Positions 9,987 through 18,775 are shown, counted from the stretch's first letter. The stretch is DNA of 64,000 bases from Rhodospirillales bacterium BBD 1991-14 (GCA_001657395.1 LYSY01000003.1:372001-436000), one strand, 5' to 3'. Made by a program: numbers and translations. The notes: a model not told the origin generated them from the sequence alone.

Positions 9987-10874
9987 ATGCGACCCACCTT
10001 GGAAATCGACCTTTTGCGCACCTTCGTTGCGGTGGCGGATACCGGGAGCTTTACCCAGGCGGGCCGTGAGGTTCTGCGCTCGCAATCTGCCGTCAGCCTG
10101 CAGATGAAAAAGCTGGAGACAGCGCTCGGCCGGGCCTTGTACCGGCCAGATGGCAGAGCGATCGCGCTGACGGAGGACGGTCGAGCACTGGTATCGCATG
10201 CGCGCCGCATTCTTCGCGCTCACCAGGATGCGCTGTCGGATTTTGCGGAACGCGAGGCAGGAGGAACGGTGCGCCTGGGCACTCCCGACGACTATGCGGG
10301 CGCCTTTCTGCCGCTGCTCCTGTCGCGTTTTGCCGCTGTGTATCCGCAGATCCGCGTTGACGTGCGCTGCGAGCCGAGCCCCGCGCTGCAGAAGTTGCTG
10401 AAGGACGGCGCGCTCGATCTGTCGATCCTTTCAAGCGAAGCCGGAAGCGAGGAAGGGCCCATCCTGCGACGGGAGCCGGTGGTCTGGATCACGTCTCGGG
10501 ACAGCTCTCCGCATAACGAAGATCCGGCTCCTCTGGCGCTGTTCAGCCCGCCCTGCATTTTCCATGACTGGGCCGTGCAGGCGATGGGCAGGGTCGGGCG
10601 GCGGCACCGGATCGCCTATACGAGTTCGAACCTTTCGGCACTGCATGCTGCGATCGCTTCGGGACTTGCCGTGGGAGCCATGGCGAAAAGCTCCTGCTTG
10701 AAAGACTTCCGCGTCCTCCGGCCCGATGACGGCTTCCCCTTGCTGCCGGACGTCAGCATCACACTGGCCAAGTCGGACCGGCCGGGAACCGATGCGAGCA
10801 AGCGCCTGACAGACCACATCCTCAGAAGCTTCGAAACCGACGAAGAGTCGGGCCGCACCTACTTTGGTTTGTAG
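9987..10874 (+). CDS. LysR family transcriptional regulator
   Basis: A 295-residue LTTR with N-terminal winged HTH (LEIDLLRTFVAVADTGSF, then SQSAVSLQMKKLE) and a periplasmic-binding-like effector domain. I chose the ATG at 9987, which places the HTH at the usual distance from the N-terminus. An in-frame ATG at 9951 lies inside the inverted repeat operator and is less likely. It diverges from the VOC gene. Its last 16 bp overlap the end of the convergent GFA gene. The effector is unknown. Confidence 0.88.
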   Translation: MRPTLEIDLLRTFVAVADTGSFTQAGREVLRSQSAVSLQMKKLETALGRALYRPDGRAIALTEDGRALVSHARRILRAHQDALSDFAEREAGGTVRLGTPDDYAGAFLPLLLSRFAAVYPQIRVDVRCEPSPALQKLLKDGALDLSILSSEAGSEEGPILRREPVVWITSRDSSPHNEDPAPLALFSPPCIFHDWAVQAMGRVGRRHRIAYTSSNLSALHAAIASGLAVGAMAKSSCLKDFRVLRPDDGFPLLPDVSITLAKSDRPGTDASKRLTDHILRSFETDEESGRTYFGL

Positions 10875-11290
10875 CCCCCTGGGTCTTCCGGTGACTGAAG
10901 CAGCGTCCCTTCATACTTTGGAAGATCGTCCTCGATCTGAAGCCAGGGAAGCCTGCTCTCGTAATTGACGTGGAACGTCGGCTGGAAATCGTCGGGGTCT
11001 TCCAGGGACGCGGCGTAAAGATGCATCCCGCCCGGGTAATGATCGGCTTCAAATCCCATCGGGGAGCCGCAGGTCCCGCAGAAATGCCGCCTGACGCCTT
11101 TGGAGCTTTCCAGGGTTTTCGGCGCCTCTCCCAACCACTTGAAGTTCGCGACAGGTACCCCGAGCCATGCGACCACAGGCGCGGCACAATTGCGGCGGCA
11201 ATCGTCGCAGTGACAGTAGCAGGCCCACGTCACGTCGCCCTTGAATTCCCACCGTGTGCTTCCGCAAAGGCAACGGCCACGCTTTGTCAT
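10859..11290 (-). CDS. GFA family (glutathione-dependent formaldehyde-activating-like) zinc protein
   Basis: A 143-residue GFA/CENP-V domain protein. Zinc-binding cysteines are seen in order: CLCGSTRW, CYCHCDDCRR and HFCGTCGSPMGF. The family includes Gfa, once described as helping S-hydroxymethylglutathione formation, but most members have no proven function. I chose the ATG at 11290 (MTKRGRCLCG) over one 8 codons upstream because the first cysteine motif then lies at the usual distance. Its 3' end overlaps the 3' end of the LysR gene by 16 bp in convergent orientation. Confidence 0.8.
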   Translation of the reverse strand: MTKRGRCLCGSTRWEFKGDVTWACYCHCDDCRRNCAAPVVAWLGVPVANFKWLGEAPKTLESSKGVRRHFCGTCGSPMGFEADHYPGGMHLYAASLEDPDDFQPTFHVNYESRLPWLQIEDDLPKYEGTLLQSPEDPGGYKPK

Positions 11291-11389
11291 GCCGGTCCCC
11301 AGATGTTTTCGCAAATCAGGCGGCGCAGGTCCCTATCCTCGGCGCACTCGTCGATGGGCAGGCCCTTTGCCTTCGTAGCCCAATTCTCT

Positions 11390-11560
11390 GGGGCTGGCGA
11401 GCGCAGGATCAGGCGCGCCCCCGATCCGGGCTTCCGCATCGAGCTGCACCAGAAGGACCGGAGCCCCGCCCCGCAGGGCACCCAGCGTCAGCCTGCCCAA
11501 CACGGCCACCGCGCAGGAGCTGTTCAACACCTGCGCCGCCAATAGCGCAGGCGTGCATTT
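11390..11560 (+). pseudogene. Decayed fragment of a glxR-like gene
   Basis: The stretch matches about 9205-9380 of the intact glxR nearly base for base in several blocks, for example TTCCGCATCGAGCTGCACC, CGTCAGCCTGCCCAACACGG and ACCGCGCAGGAGCTGTTCAA. It has substitutions throughout and an 8-bp net deletion before CGTCAGCC that shifts the frame. No start or stop of a working gene remains. It fills the gap before the cytochrome gene; the rest of that gap shows nothing. Confidence 0.85.
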
Positions 11561-11658
11561 GGGATCGGAATGTCGCGGAATTGACAAGCCATGCGGGCGT
11601 CGTAGTCTCTCCGTTGCGTCCCTAGACAAGAACCATAAGGGATCGGGAGGAAATCGGG

Positions 11659-11976
11659 ATGAAGACGCTGCACCTGCTCGCGGTCTGCGCAGCCCTCGTT
11701 CTCATTGTGTCCGAAGCACCGGGCCAGGACGCCGCGACCGGCGAGGCACGCTATGCGGAGACCTGTATCAACTGCCACGGCAAGGCCGGAAAGGGCATGG
11801 CGAGTTTCCCGTCGATTGTCGGCAGGGATGCCGACTACATCGCAGACCGGCTGATGCAGTATCGCGCCCGGGAAATGGTGGGGCCCAACTCCGCCATCAT
11901 GATGTCCTGGGCCGAAAAGCTGTCCGATGAAGAAATCGCCGACCTTGCCGCCTACATTTCGGCGACCTTCCAGTAA
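11659..11976 (+). CDS. Periplasmic class I c-type cytochrome
   Basis: A 105-residue cytochrome with a signal peptide (residues 1 to about 23). It has a single haem motif CINCH at 36-40 and a likely distal methionine ligand in NSAIMMSW. The remainder (SDEEIADLAAYISATFQ) is the usual C-terminal helix of cytochrome c553-like proteins. Start ATG follows GGGAGGAAA. It lies in a run of exported proteins ahead of a PQQ-dependent sugar dehydrogenase, so it could take electrons from that enzyme; this is inference from position only. Confidence 0.92.
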   Translation: MKTLHLLAVCAALVLIVSEAPGQDAATGEARYAETCINCHGKAGKGMASFPSIVGRDADYIADRLMQYRAREMVGPNSAIMMSWAEKLSDEEIADLAAYISATFQ

Positions 11977-12046
11977 TCCAGACTCTGATGCGAGTTGCAC
12001 CGGCGATACTGCCGCTGTCTGATCCGCCAGCGCAGGGAGACAGCAA

Positions 12047-12751
12047 ATGCATCGCATGATTCTCCGCGCCGTCGCTGCCGGCATCGTCGTCGCAGGCGCA
12101 TTCGCCCTGAACGCCTGGGCCGCAGACCATTCTTCAAAGGCCGATGACACAGCCGCCGGGCTCGGTATCGCCGCGCCCGAGGACGGCGGCCCGCGGCGCT
12201 GGCAGGTGACGGCCGACGACGGGGCGGAGCTGCGCGCCTCGCCCGCGTCGGATGCGCCCGCCATCGGCGTGCTTGCCGACGGCGCAATTCTGGCCAATCT
12301 CGGCTGCACGCCTGCCGGAAGCCAGGTCTGGTGCAAGGTCCGACCCCTTCACGGCCGGACCCGCGGCTATGTCGCGGCTGAGTTCCTCCGCCCGGCGCGC
12401 GGGCCGGACGGCAGCGTGCCGATGGGCGCCGACGACAGCGCAGAACGTGCGGGCCGCGGCGATTTCGATGCCAGCGGAACGCTCTCCTGCGCGCAGGTCC
12501 GCGGTCAGCCGATGGGTCACTGCGCATTCGGTGTCGCGCGCGGCACCAGCGGCGATGCGACGCTTGTGGTGACGTTCTCCAACGGCTTCAAGCGCACATT
12601 GTTCTTCGCGCATGGCCGCTTCATCTCAGCCAACGCCACGATGTCCGGCAACGGCTTCGACACCGACTGGCGGATCGAGGACGGCCGCCACCTCATCCGG
12701 GTCGACGGCCAACGCTACGCGTTATCGGACGCCGTGGTTTTCGGCGACTAA
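12047..12751 (+). CDS. Exported bacterial SH3-domain protein
   Basis: A 234-residue protein with a signal peptide cleaved near NAWAADH (about residue 25). Residues about 50-120 fit a bacterial SH3 (SH3b) fold: DDGAELRASPASDAPAIGVLADGAIL, then VWCKVRPLHGRTRGYVAAEFL. The C-terminal half (CAQVRGQPMGHCAFGVARG onward) resembles a domain common after SH3b in alphaproteobacterial secreted proteins of unknown function. Same strand as the cytochrome gene, 70 bp downstream. Probable periplasmic binding role. Confidence 0.75.
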   Translation: MHRMILRAVAAGIVVAGAFALNAWAADHSSKADDTAAGLGIAAPEDGGPRRWQVTADDGAELRASPASDAPAIGVLADGAILANLGCTPAGSQVWCKVRPLHGRTRGYVAAEFLRPARGPDGSVPMGADDSAERAGRGDFDASGTLSCAQVRGQPMGHCAFGVARGTSGDATLVVTFSNGFKRTLFFAHGRFISANATMSGNGFDTDWRIEDGRHLIRVDGQRYALSDAVVFGD

Positions 12752-12843
12752 GCAGGATCGGACGACACCAACCCGCCGGCCACCTGATTGCGCAAGTGCC
12801 TGGGTTGCAGTTCTGGACCGCGATGTCGCGCCGAGGAAAGCAG

Positions 12844-12871
12844 TTGAAGTGATTTCCGTCTGGGCTACGAT
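12844..12871 (+). promoter_or_regulatory. Candidate promoter for the PQQ dehydrogenase gene
   Basis: TTGAAG (12844-12849), 16-bp spacer and TACGAT (12866-12871) give four of six matches at each box, about 55 bp before the start codon. The gap 12752-12927 holds no gene. Confidence 0.3.
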
Positions 12872-12927
12872 CTTCTCACTCTGACTAAACAGAGTAACAA
12901 ACATAAAAAACTACGGGAGGATCTAAA

Positions 12928-14205
12928 ATGAGACGCAATCTGACTCTCTGGTCCCTCAGCGCGATCGTGGCCTCTGCCATGTCTTATACGCCAGCTCTTG
13001 CGGACGCACATGGCAGCCCCCCCAGCCTTACGCACACAACGGTTCTGTCCGGGCTGGAAAGCCCCTGGGATATGGCCTTCCTCGGGGATGGGACCATGTT
13101 CTTTACCGAGAAGTGTCTCGGCCTTTCGGTGCGGCTCCCCTCCGGCGATGTCAAAGCCCTCTTGGGCATGACCGGGGCCGAGGGCTATCAGAGCACGGCG
13201 GACGACCTGTTCTGTGAGGGCCAGGCCGGTATGCAGGGCGTAGCCGTCGATCCGGACTTTGACGACAACCGCTTCATCTACGTCTATTCGACCTCGAGCA
13301 AGATGGCGCCGGGCAGCAATCGTCTCATGCGCCTGACGGTGAGCGACGATTTCAGCGCGGTATCGGACCGCACCGACATCATCGAGGACGTCCCCTACAA
13401 GCCGGAGGCCACCGATCATCCCTTCGGCGGCCCGGGCGCGCACAACGGGGGCCGCGTCCGTTTCGGCCCGGATGGGCATCTCTACCTGACCACCGGCGAC
13501 ACCCATAACGGCGCGGTTCCGCAATCGCCGACGCTGCTCGGCGGCAAGGTGCTGCGCGTCGACCGGGACGGCAACGCGGTGGCGGACAACAGCCCGCCGG
13601 CGGGCTTCGACCCCCGCATCTTTACCTACGGCCACCGCAACGTGCAGGGCATCGCCTTCCGGCCCAGTGACGGCCAGCCGGTCGTCGCCGAGCACGGCCC
13701 CTGGCATTCCGACGAGATCACCGTGCTGGTGAACGGCGGCAACGGCGGATGGGACCCGCGCCCCAACATGGCCGGCCGTGGCGACTGCCCCGTGAACTAT
13801 TGCGGCTACATGCCCAACCAGATGGAGGGCATGGATCCGGCGGAACGGGTGAAGTTCATGCCGATGACCGACACCGCGACCTACCCCGACGCGATGCCGC
13901 CGGCCTGGACCAACAACGGCCTCTCGCAGGGCACCTCCTCAGCCGCGTTCTTGAGCGGCGATCAGTGGGGCGCCTGGAACGGCCGTCTGGCCGTCGGGAT
14001 CATGGGAATCGGCTTCGGCGGAACCCCGGTCGGCATGCGCATCGACATCATCGACCTCGCAGACGATGGCAAGTCCGTCGACAGCGTCATGACCATGTCC
14101 CTGCCCATGGCCGCCGGCCGCTTCCGGTCGGTCGTTCAGGGGCCTGACGGCAGTCTCTATACCGCTGTCGATCAAGGCGACATCTACAAGCTCACGCCGA
14201 ACTGA
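12928..14205 (+). CDS. PQQ-dependent soluble sugar dehydrogenase
   Basis: A 425-residue exported beta-propeller of the GdhB/Asd-like family, which oxidises aldoses in the periplasm with PQQ and calcium. Signal peptide at 1-25 (TPALADAHG). Family landmarks: SGLESPWDMAFLGDG near the start, GMQGVAVDPDF, GAHNGGRVRFGPDGHLYLTTGD, YGHRNVQGIAF and VAEHGPWHSDEI. ATG follows GGGAGG. The cytochrome c gene upstream is a plausible electron acceptor. No PQQ synthesis genes are in the window. Inserted cysteines (GDCPVNYCGYM) could form a disulfide. Confidence 0.88.
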   Translation: MRRNLTLWSLSAIVASAMSYTPALADAHGSPPSLTHTTVLSGLESPWDMAFLGDGTMFFTEKCLGLSVRLPSGDVKALLGMTGAEGYQSTADDLFCEGQAGMQGVAVDPDFDDNRFIYVYSTSSKMAPGSNRLMRLTVSDDFSAVSDRTDIIEDVPYKPEATDHPFGGPGAHNGGRVRFGPDGHLYLTTGDTHNGAVPQSPTLLGGKVLRVDRDGNAVADNSPPAGFDPRIFTYGHRNVQGIAFRPSDGQPVVAEHGPWHSDEITVLVNGGNGGWDPRPNMAGRGDCPVNYCGYMPNQMEGMDPAERVKFMPMTDTATYPDAMPPAWTNNGLSQGTSSAAFLSGDQWGAWNGRLAVGIMGIGFGGTPVGMRIDIIDLADDGKSVDSVMTMSLPMAAGRFRSVVQGPDGSLYTAVDQGDIYKLTPN

Positions 14206-14213
14206 GCCGGTCT

Positions 14214-14243
14214 CAGCCGCGCCGTCCCTCGACGGCGCGGCTG
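14214..14243. terminator. GC hairpin between convergent genes
   Basis: A perfect 13-bp stem CAGCCGCGCCGTC / GACGGCGCGGCTG with a 4-nt loop follows the PQQ dehydrogenase. There is no T-run, so termination is probable but unproven. Confidence 0.5.
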
Positions 14244-14307
14244 CCCCCTCAACGACCGGACTTCGGGGCCACTCACAAGCATCCTGGTTTTCGCCCCGAT
14301 CAGTCCC

Positions 14308-14973
14308 CTATTTCCGCGCTTCCTCGATCTCCTCGAGCGTGCGGCCGGGGCGGTGGCGGTAGGCGGGCATCGACCAGTTATAGGTGATGGCGAGGCCGCG
14401 CACGGTGAAGGTGACGAGAACGCCGGCCATGCCGGCGAGCAGCGCCGGCAGCGCCAGTTCGGCCAGAACGACGTAGGTGCAGGCGCCGAGCCCCGAGGCG
14501 GTCACGTAAATCTCGCGCCTCAGAATGACCGAGGGCTCGTTGCCGACGAGGTCGCGCACGATCCCGCCGACGGTGCCGGTGACCACACCCATGGCCACCG
14601 CGACCAGCGCACCGGTGCCGTTGTCCAGGCCCTTGGCGGTGCCGGCCACGGTCACCAGGGCGAGGCCCAGGGCATCGAACCACAACACCACCCGGTAGCG
14701 GGATTCCACCAGATGCGCGGTGAAATGCACGACCACCGCCGTAACCAGACAGGCGATGACGTGATGCGGCGCCACCATCCAGAACACCGGCACATCCAGC
14801 AGCAGGTCGCGGACCGTGCCACCGCCGACACCGGTGAGCACGGCGAGCCACATGAAACCGACGATGTCCAGGCTCTTGCGCGAGGCCACCAGGGCGCCCG
14901 AGACGGCGAAGACGATCACCGCCAGGATGTCGATGGTCAGCACCAGTTGCGGCGGCGCTTCGATTTCCAGCAT
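14308..14973 (-). CDS. TRIC family cation channel (YadS/UPF0126)
   Basis: A 221-residue inner-membrane protein with about seven hydrophobic helices and the internal repeat of the family. The two glycine-rich kinks are GGGTVRDLLLD and GGIVRDLVGNEPSVI. Bacterial TRIC channels are homotrimers that conduct potassium or sodium. The ATG at 14973 (MLEIEAPPQLVLTIDI) is chosen over an upstream one at 15063 because the family begins just before the first helix. It stands alone, convergent with the PQQ dehydrogenase. Confidence 0.92.
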   Translation of the reverse strand: MLEIEAPPQLVLTIDILAVIVFAVSGALVASRKSLDIVGFMWLAVLTGVGGGTVRDLLLDVPVFWMVAPHHVIACLVTAVVVHFTAHLVESRYRVVLWFDALGLALVTVAGTAKGLDNGTGALVAVAMGVVTGTVGGIVRDLVGNEPSVILRREIYVTASGLGACTYVVLAELALPALLAGMAGVLVTFTVRGLAITYNWSMPAYRHRPGRTLEEIEEARK

Positions 14974-15118
14974 GTTCAACCTGCCTTCCGCGGTCTTGAT
15001 CCATTGTTGTTCCGCTGCACGGAACCGTCCCCATGCTAGTCGAAGACCGTAAAGGGGAGCCACAGGGCCCGAGCCACCCGTCTGGGCCCCTGTGCTGCAG
15101 CATGTTCAGAGAAAGGGT

Positions 15119-15535
15119 CTAGCCGCCGGGTGCGCGGAAGCGGTCGCGGGGAACCTCGGCGATCGCCGTGATCTCGACCATCAGGTCGGGATCGTAGAGC
15201 CGCGAAACCTCCACCGTGGTGGTCACGGGATAAGGCTCGGCAAAGAACGTTTGCCGGATCGCTCCGGAGGCCATGAAGGCCTCGATGTCGGTTACGTACT
15301 GGGTCAGCGAGACGATGTCCGCCATAGTCCCGCCGACGTGGGCCAGCACGGCCTGGATGTTCTCCAGGACCTGACGCAGCTGCGCCGGCATATCGCCCCT
15401 GCCCACGACCTTGCCCTCGGGGTCGAGCGCGACCTGGCCCTTCAGGTAGACGGTCTGCCCCTGGCCCTGGACCACCCCCATGGAAAAGGCGCCAAACGGC
15501 GCCCAGACCCCGGGCGGGTTGAAGCTTTTCGCCAT
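15119..15535 (-). CDS. RidA/YjgF-family protein
   Basis: A 138-residue Rid protein. Core elements: FSMGVVQGQGQTVYLKGQVALDPEG, LENIQAVLAHVGGTMADIV, and TTTVEVSRLYDPDLMVEITAIAEVP, with the arginine of the VEVSRL motif that marks imine deaminases. It likely hydrolyses reactive enamine/imine intermediates of PLP enzymes. Start ATG at 15535 (MAKSFNPP) gives the standard length. It diverges from the AAA ATPase gene across 195 bp in which no other gene is seen. Confidence 0.9.
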   Translation of the reverse strand: MAKSFNPPGVWAPFGAFSMGVVQGQGQTVYLKGQVALDPEGKVVGRGDMPAQLRQVLENIQAVLAHVGGTMADIVSLTQYVTDIEAFMASGAIRQTFFAEPYPVTTTVEVSRLYDPDLMVEITAIAEVPRDRFRAPGG

Positions 15536-15730
15536 CGCTCTGCCGATCTGTTCGGTGTGGTCGGGACGCGTCCCTGATACCACGACTATGCCCAACCCGC
15601 GGCAGTGGCGACAACCACTCAGGCGGACCGTCGTGTCTTGCGCCGGCACGCCGGTTCGCCGCGGTTGGCAGAGCGCCGCGCGGTGGCTATCAAGGGCCCT
15701 CTGGAGATCTTCCGCGAGAGCCCCGAAAGC

Positions 15731-16915
15731 ATGATCCTGACCTTTGCTGTTGCCGGCTACCGCTCGCTGCGCGAGCTGATCCTGCCCTTGGAGCGGCTCA
15801 ACATCGTCACCGGCGCGAACGGCAGCGGCAAATCCAGCTTCTACCGCGCGCTCCGGCTGCTCGCCGACTCCGCCCAGGGGCGCGTCGTCAGCGCACTGGC
15901 GGCCGAGGGCGGCCTGGAGTCGACGCTCTGGGCCGGCCCGGAGCGCTTCTCCCGCGCCATGAAGACCGGGGAAACACCGGTCCAGGGCACCCTGCGGCGC
16001 GAGCGGGTCAGCCTGAAGCTCGGCTTCGCCGCAGAAGACTACGGCTACGCTATCGATCTCGGCCTGCCCGTCAGCAGCGGCCATTTTCACGACAGCCAAC
16101 AGACCATGCCGTCTCTGTTCGCCCGGGATCCGGAAATCAAGGCGGAAGCCGTATGGGCCGGCGAAACGCTGCGGCGCAGCAACGTCATCGCCACGCGCAA
16201 CGGCCCGACCGTCAAAATCCTCGACGACCAGGGCCGGCGCCAGTCCGTGATCAGCGACCTGGCGTCTTTCGACAGCATGATGACCCATGCCGCCGACCCG
16301 CGCGGCGCCCCAGAGCTGCTGATGCTGCGCGACCGCATGCGCGGCTGGCGCTTCTACGACCACTTTCGCAGCGACGCCGAGGCACCGGCCCGCCGCCCCC
16401 AGGTCGGCACCCGCACCGCCGTGCTCGCCTCCGACGGTGCCGATCTTGCCGCCGCCTTGCAGACCATCCGGGAAATCGGCGACACGGCGGCGCTTCACGA
16501 CGCGATAGAAGACGCTTTTCCCGGCAGCCGCATCGACATTACCGTGAAAGACGGCCTCTTCGAGGCCGTCATGACACAGCATGGCCTGCTGCGGCCGCTG
16601 CGCAGCGTCGAACTATCTGACGGCACCCTGCGCTATGTGCTGCTGATTGCCGCCCTGCTGACGCCCCGTCCACCGTCGCTGCTGGTCCTCAACGAACCGG
16701 AAACCAGCCTGCATCCGGACCTACTGGCCCCGTTGGCCCGCCTCATCGGCGCGGCGTCGCGACGCAGCCAGGTTATCGTCGTGTCACACGCGCAGCCTCT
16801 GGTCGCGGCTCTTGCGGAGGCACCGGACAGCGCAGTCCTGTGCCTGGAAAAAGACTTGGGGGAAACACTGGTGCCTGAGACCGAAGCGCCGCCCTGGTGC
16901 TGGCCAAAGCGATAA
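15731..16915 (+). CDS. Stand-alone AAA (SMC/RecF-like) ATPase
   Basis: A 394-residue ATPase of the AAA15/RecF-like group. Walker A GANGSGKSS lies near residue 29, an ABC-type signature region is SVELSDGTLRY, Walker B is LLVLNEPETSLHPD, and the switch histidine is VVSHAQPL. The start at 15731 (MILTFAVAGYRSLREL) matches family practice; the frame is open 42 codons further up with no similarity. No nuclease or TOPRIM partner is fused or adjacent, so it is not a complete OLD-type system. Function unknown; DNA-related or defence roles are typical of relatives. Confidence 0.82.
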   Translation: MILTFAVAGYRSLRELILPLERLNIVTGANGSGKSSFYRALRLLADSAQGRVVSALAAEGGLESTLWAGPERFSRAMKTGETPVQGTLRRERVSLKLGFAAEDYGYAIDLGLPVSSGHFHDSQQTMPSLFARDPEIKAEAVWAGETLRRSNVIATRNGPTVKILDDQGRRQSVISDLASFDSMMTHAADPRGAPELLMLRDRMRGWRFYDHFRSDAEAPARRPQVGTRTAVLASDGADLAAALQTIREIGDTAALHDAIEDAFPGSRIDITVKDGLFEAVMTQHGLLRPLRSVELSDGTLRYVLLIAALLTPRPPSLLVLNEPETSLHPDLLAPLARLIGAASRRSQVIVVSHAQPLVAALAEAPDSAVLCLEKDLGETLVPETEAPPWCWPKR

Positions 16916-16937
16916 CCAGACGATTCAGCCGTTCCAC

Positions 16938-17543
16938 TCAGCGATGAAAGGTCTCGACCGCCGAGTAGATCCTGACGCCCGTCGTCAGCCAGCAGAGCGC
17001 GCCGAAGAGCCAGGCAAACCAGGCGAAGAGATCCGGAAACAGGCAGATCGCGACAAAGAGGCCGATTGTTTCGGTACCCTCGGTCAGGCCGCCCAGATAG
17101 TAGATCGACTTCCTGCCCCGGGCGGCGGTGGTAACGCCGCGCTTGGCCGCCAGGGTGGCGAAGGCGAGAAAACTGGCGCCGGTGCCGATGAAGGAGAAGA
17201 TCAGGAAAGCCGCCGCCAGAGCCTCGTCCGGCCGCCCGACAGCGAAAAAGAAGATCACGCCGGAGTAGAAGAGGAAATCCAGCACGATGTCGAGGTAGCC
17301 GCCGAGATCGCTCACCCGTCCGTGACGGGCGACCGCCCCGTCCAGCCCGTCCGACAGCCGGTTCAGCAGGATCAGGGCCAAGGCCCAGCCATAGCTTTCC
17401 AGGGCCAGCAGCGCCCAGGCGCCACAGCCGACCAGGAACCCCGCCACCGTCACCCCGTTGGCGGTGACGCCCAGGCGCGCCAAGTGCCGGCCCGCCCGGT
17501 CGAGCGGCGGATCGATGACCTTGCGAAGACGTGCGTCGAACAT
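16938..17543 (-). CDS. CDP-alcohol phosphatidyltransferase family membrane protein
   Basis: A 201-residue integral membrane enzyme with about five helices. The metal and CDP-binding signature runs through RLSDGLDGAVARHG and the following GGYLDIVLD, giving D-x2-DG-x2-AR and two further aspartates spaced D-x3-D. Members move a phosphatidyl or phosphoalcohol group from a CDP-linked donor. The acceptor alcohol cannot be read. Start ATG at 17543 follows a run of G. It diverges from the GnnA/GnnB-like pair by 234 bp, which show no other gene. Confidence 0.87.
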   Translation of the reverse strand: MFDARLRKVIDPPLDRAGRHLARLGVTANGVTVAGFLVGCGAWALLALESYGWALALILLNRLSDGLDGAVARHGRVSDLGGYLDIVLDFLFYSGVIFFFAVGRPDEALAAAFLIFSFIGTGASFLAFATLAAKRGVTTAARGRKSIYYLGGLTEGTETIGLFVAICLFPDLFAWFAWLFGALCWLTTGVRIYSAVETFHR

Positions 17544-17777
17544 GCCCCCCCATAGCCGCTTCGCGGCGGTTAGGCCAGCCTGCCGGCCCGATAAGGCCGC
17601 CGAGGCCGCGAAATGGGCCACAGACTTTGCCCAAACAGGCCCGGAATAGCGGCATTCCTCCGTGGACAAGAAGGGTTGAAACGCAAAGAATAGGCGGGCT
17701 GACGGCTCGGGCTTCCGGGACAGCAAAGGGTGCGTTTATCCCGCCAAGAGGGGCGGCGCTAGGGCCAGGAGGTCCGG

Positions 17778-18773
17778 TTGATTTCTGAAAAACTGCCGAT
17801 GGCCGTGATCGGAACGGGGCATTTCGGCACGTACCACGCCCAGAAGATCGCCGCCTCCGAGCAGGCGGAACTGGTGGCTGTCGCCGACATAGACATGGCG
17901 CGGGCCAAAGCCGTGGGCGAGACCCTCGGCGTGCCGGCAGTCTCCGACTTTCGCGAGCTCTTCGGCAGGATTGAGGCGGCCAGCGTGACCGTACCGACCC
18001 AGGCCCACTTCGAGGTCGCCCGCGAATGCCTGGAGCAGGGGATTCACGTCTTGGTGGAGAAACCCATCACCGACAGCCTGGCCACCGCCGACGCCCTGGT
18101 CGAACTGGCCAAGAGTCGCGCGTGCACCCTGCAGGTGGGCCATCTCGTGCGGTTTTCCGGAGTGGCCGAGGCCTTGCGGCGCCACGTCACGCGGCCGCTC
18201 TACATCGATTCCGTCCGCATCGCCCCCTTCAGCGGGCGCAGCACGGATGTGAACGTGGTGCTCGACCTGATGATCCATGACATCGACCTCGTCCTGTCGC
18301 TGGTCGATTCGCCGATCCTGGCGATCGATGCGGCCGGTGCGCCGGTGTTTACCGATCACGAGGACATCTGCACCGCGCGCATCAAGTTCGCAAACGGCTG
18401 CATCGCCACGATCACCGCCAGCCGGATCAGCTTCAAGACCGAGCGGCGCATGCGGATTTTCCAGCCCAGCAGCTACCTGAGCGTCAACTTCGATTCCCAG
18501 AGCCTCAGCATCGCCCGCCGCGCCGGCGACGGCGTGTCGGCAGCCGCCGTCGATATCCGCGAGGAGAGCTATGAAGAGGTCGACGCCCTGGAGCGGGAGA
18601 TCGGCGCCTTCATCGCCTGCGTGCGCGAAGCGCGGCGCCCCATCGTTTCCGGCGAGGAGGGCCGCCGCGCGCTGGAGGCCGCCCTGATCGCCACCCGCGA
18701 ACTGCAGGCCCATACCCGCTTCGTGATGGAGGTGAGCAGCGATCAGGGTCCTGCCCGCAAGGTCGGCAGCTAA
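17778..18773 (+). CDS. gnnA: Gfo/Idh/MocA oxidoreductase, GnnA-like UDP-GlcNAc 3-dehydrogenase
   Basis: A 331-residue NAD(P)-dependent oxidoreductase: Rossmann motif VIGTGHFGTYHA, EKPITDS with the catalytic-region lysine, and VVLDLMIHDIDLVLSLV. This matches the GnnA type, which oxidises the 3-OH of UDP-GlcNAc before transamination; the product feeds lipid A with 2,3-diamino-glucose. I place the start at TTG 17778, because a perfect AGGAGG lies 5 nt upstream; an ATG 7 codons later is too far from it. The aminotransferase gene starts 2 bp after its stop. A different sugar oxidoreductase of the same family is possible. Confidence 0.72.
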   Translation: MISEKLPMAVIGTGHFGTYHAQKIAASEQAELVAVADIDMARAKAVGETLGVPAVSDFRELFGRIEAASVTVPTQAHFEVARECLEQGIHVLVEKPITDSLATADALVELAKSRACTLQVGHLVRFSGVAEALRRHVTRPLYIDSVRIAPFSGRSTDVNVVLDLMIHDIDLVLSLVDSPILAIDAAGAPVFTDHEDICTARIKFANGCIATITASRISFKTERRMRIFQPSSYLSVNFDSQSLSIARRAGDGVSAAAVDIREESYEEVDALEREIGAFIACVREARRPIVSGEEGRRALEAALIATRELQAHTRFVMEVSSDQGPARKVGS

Positions 18774-18775
18774 GG

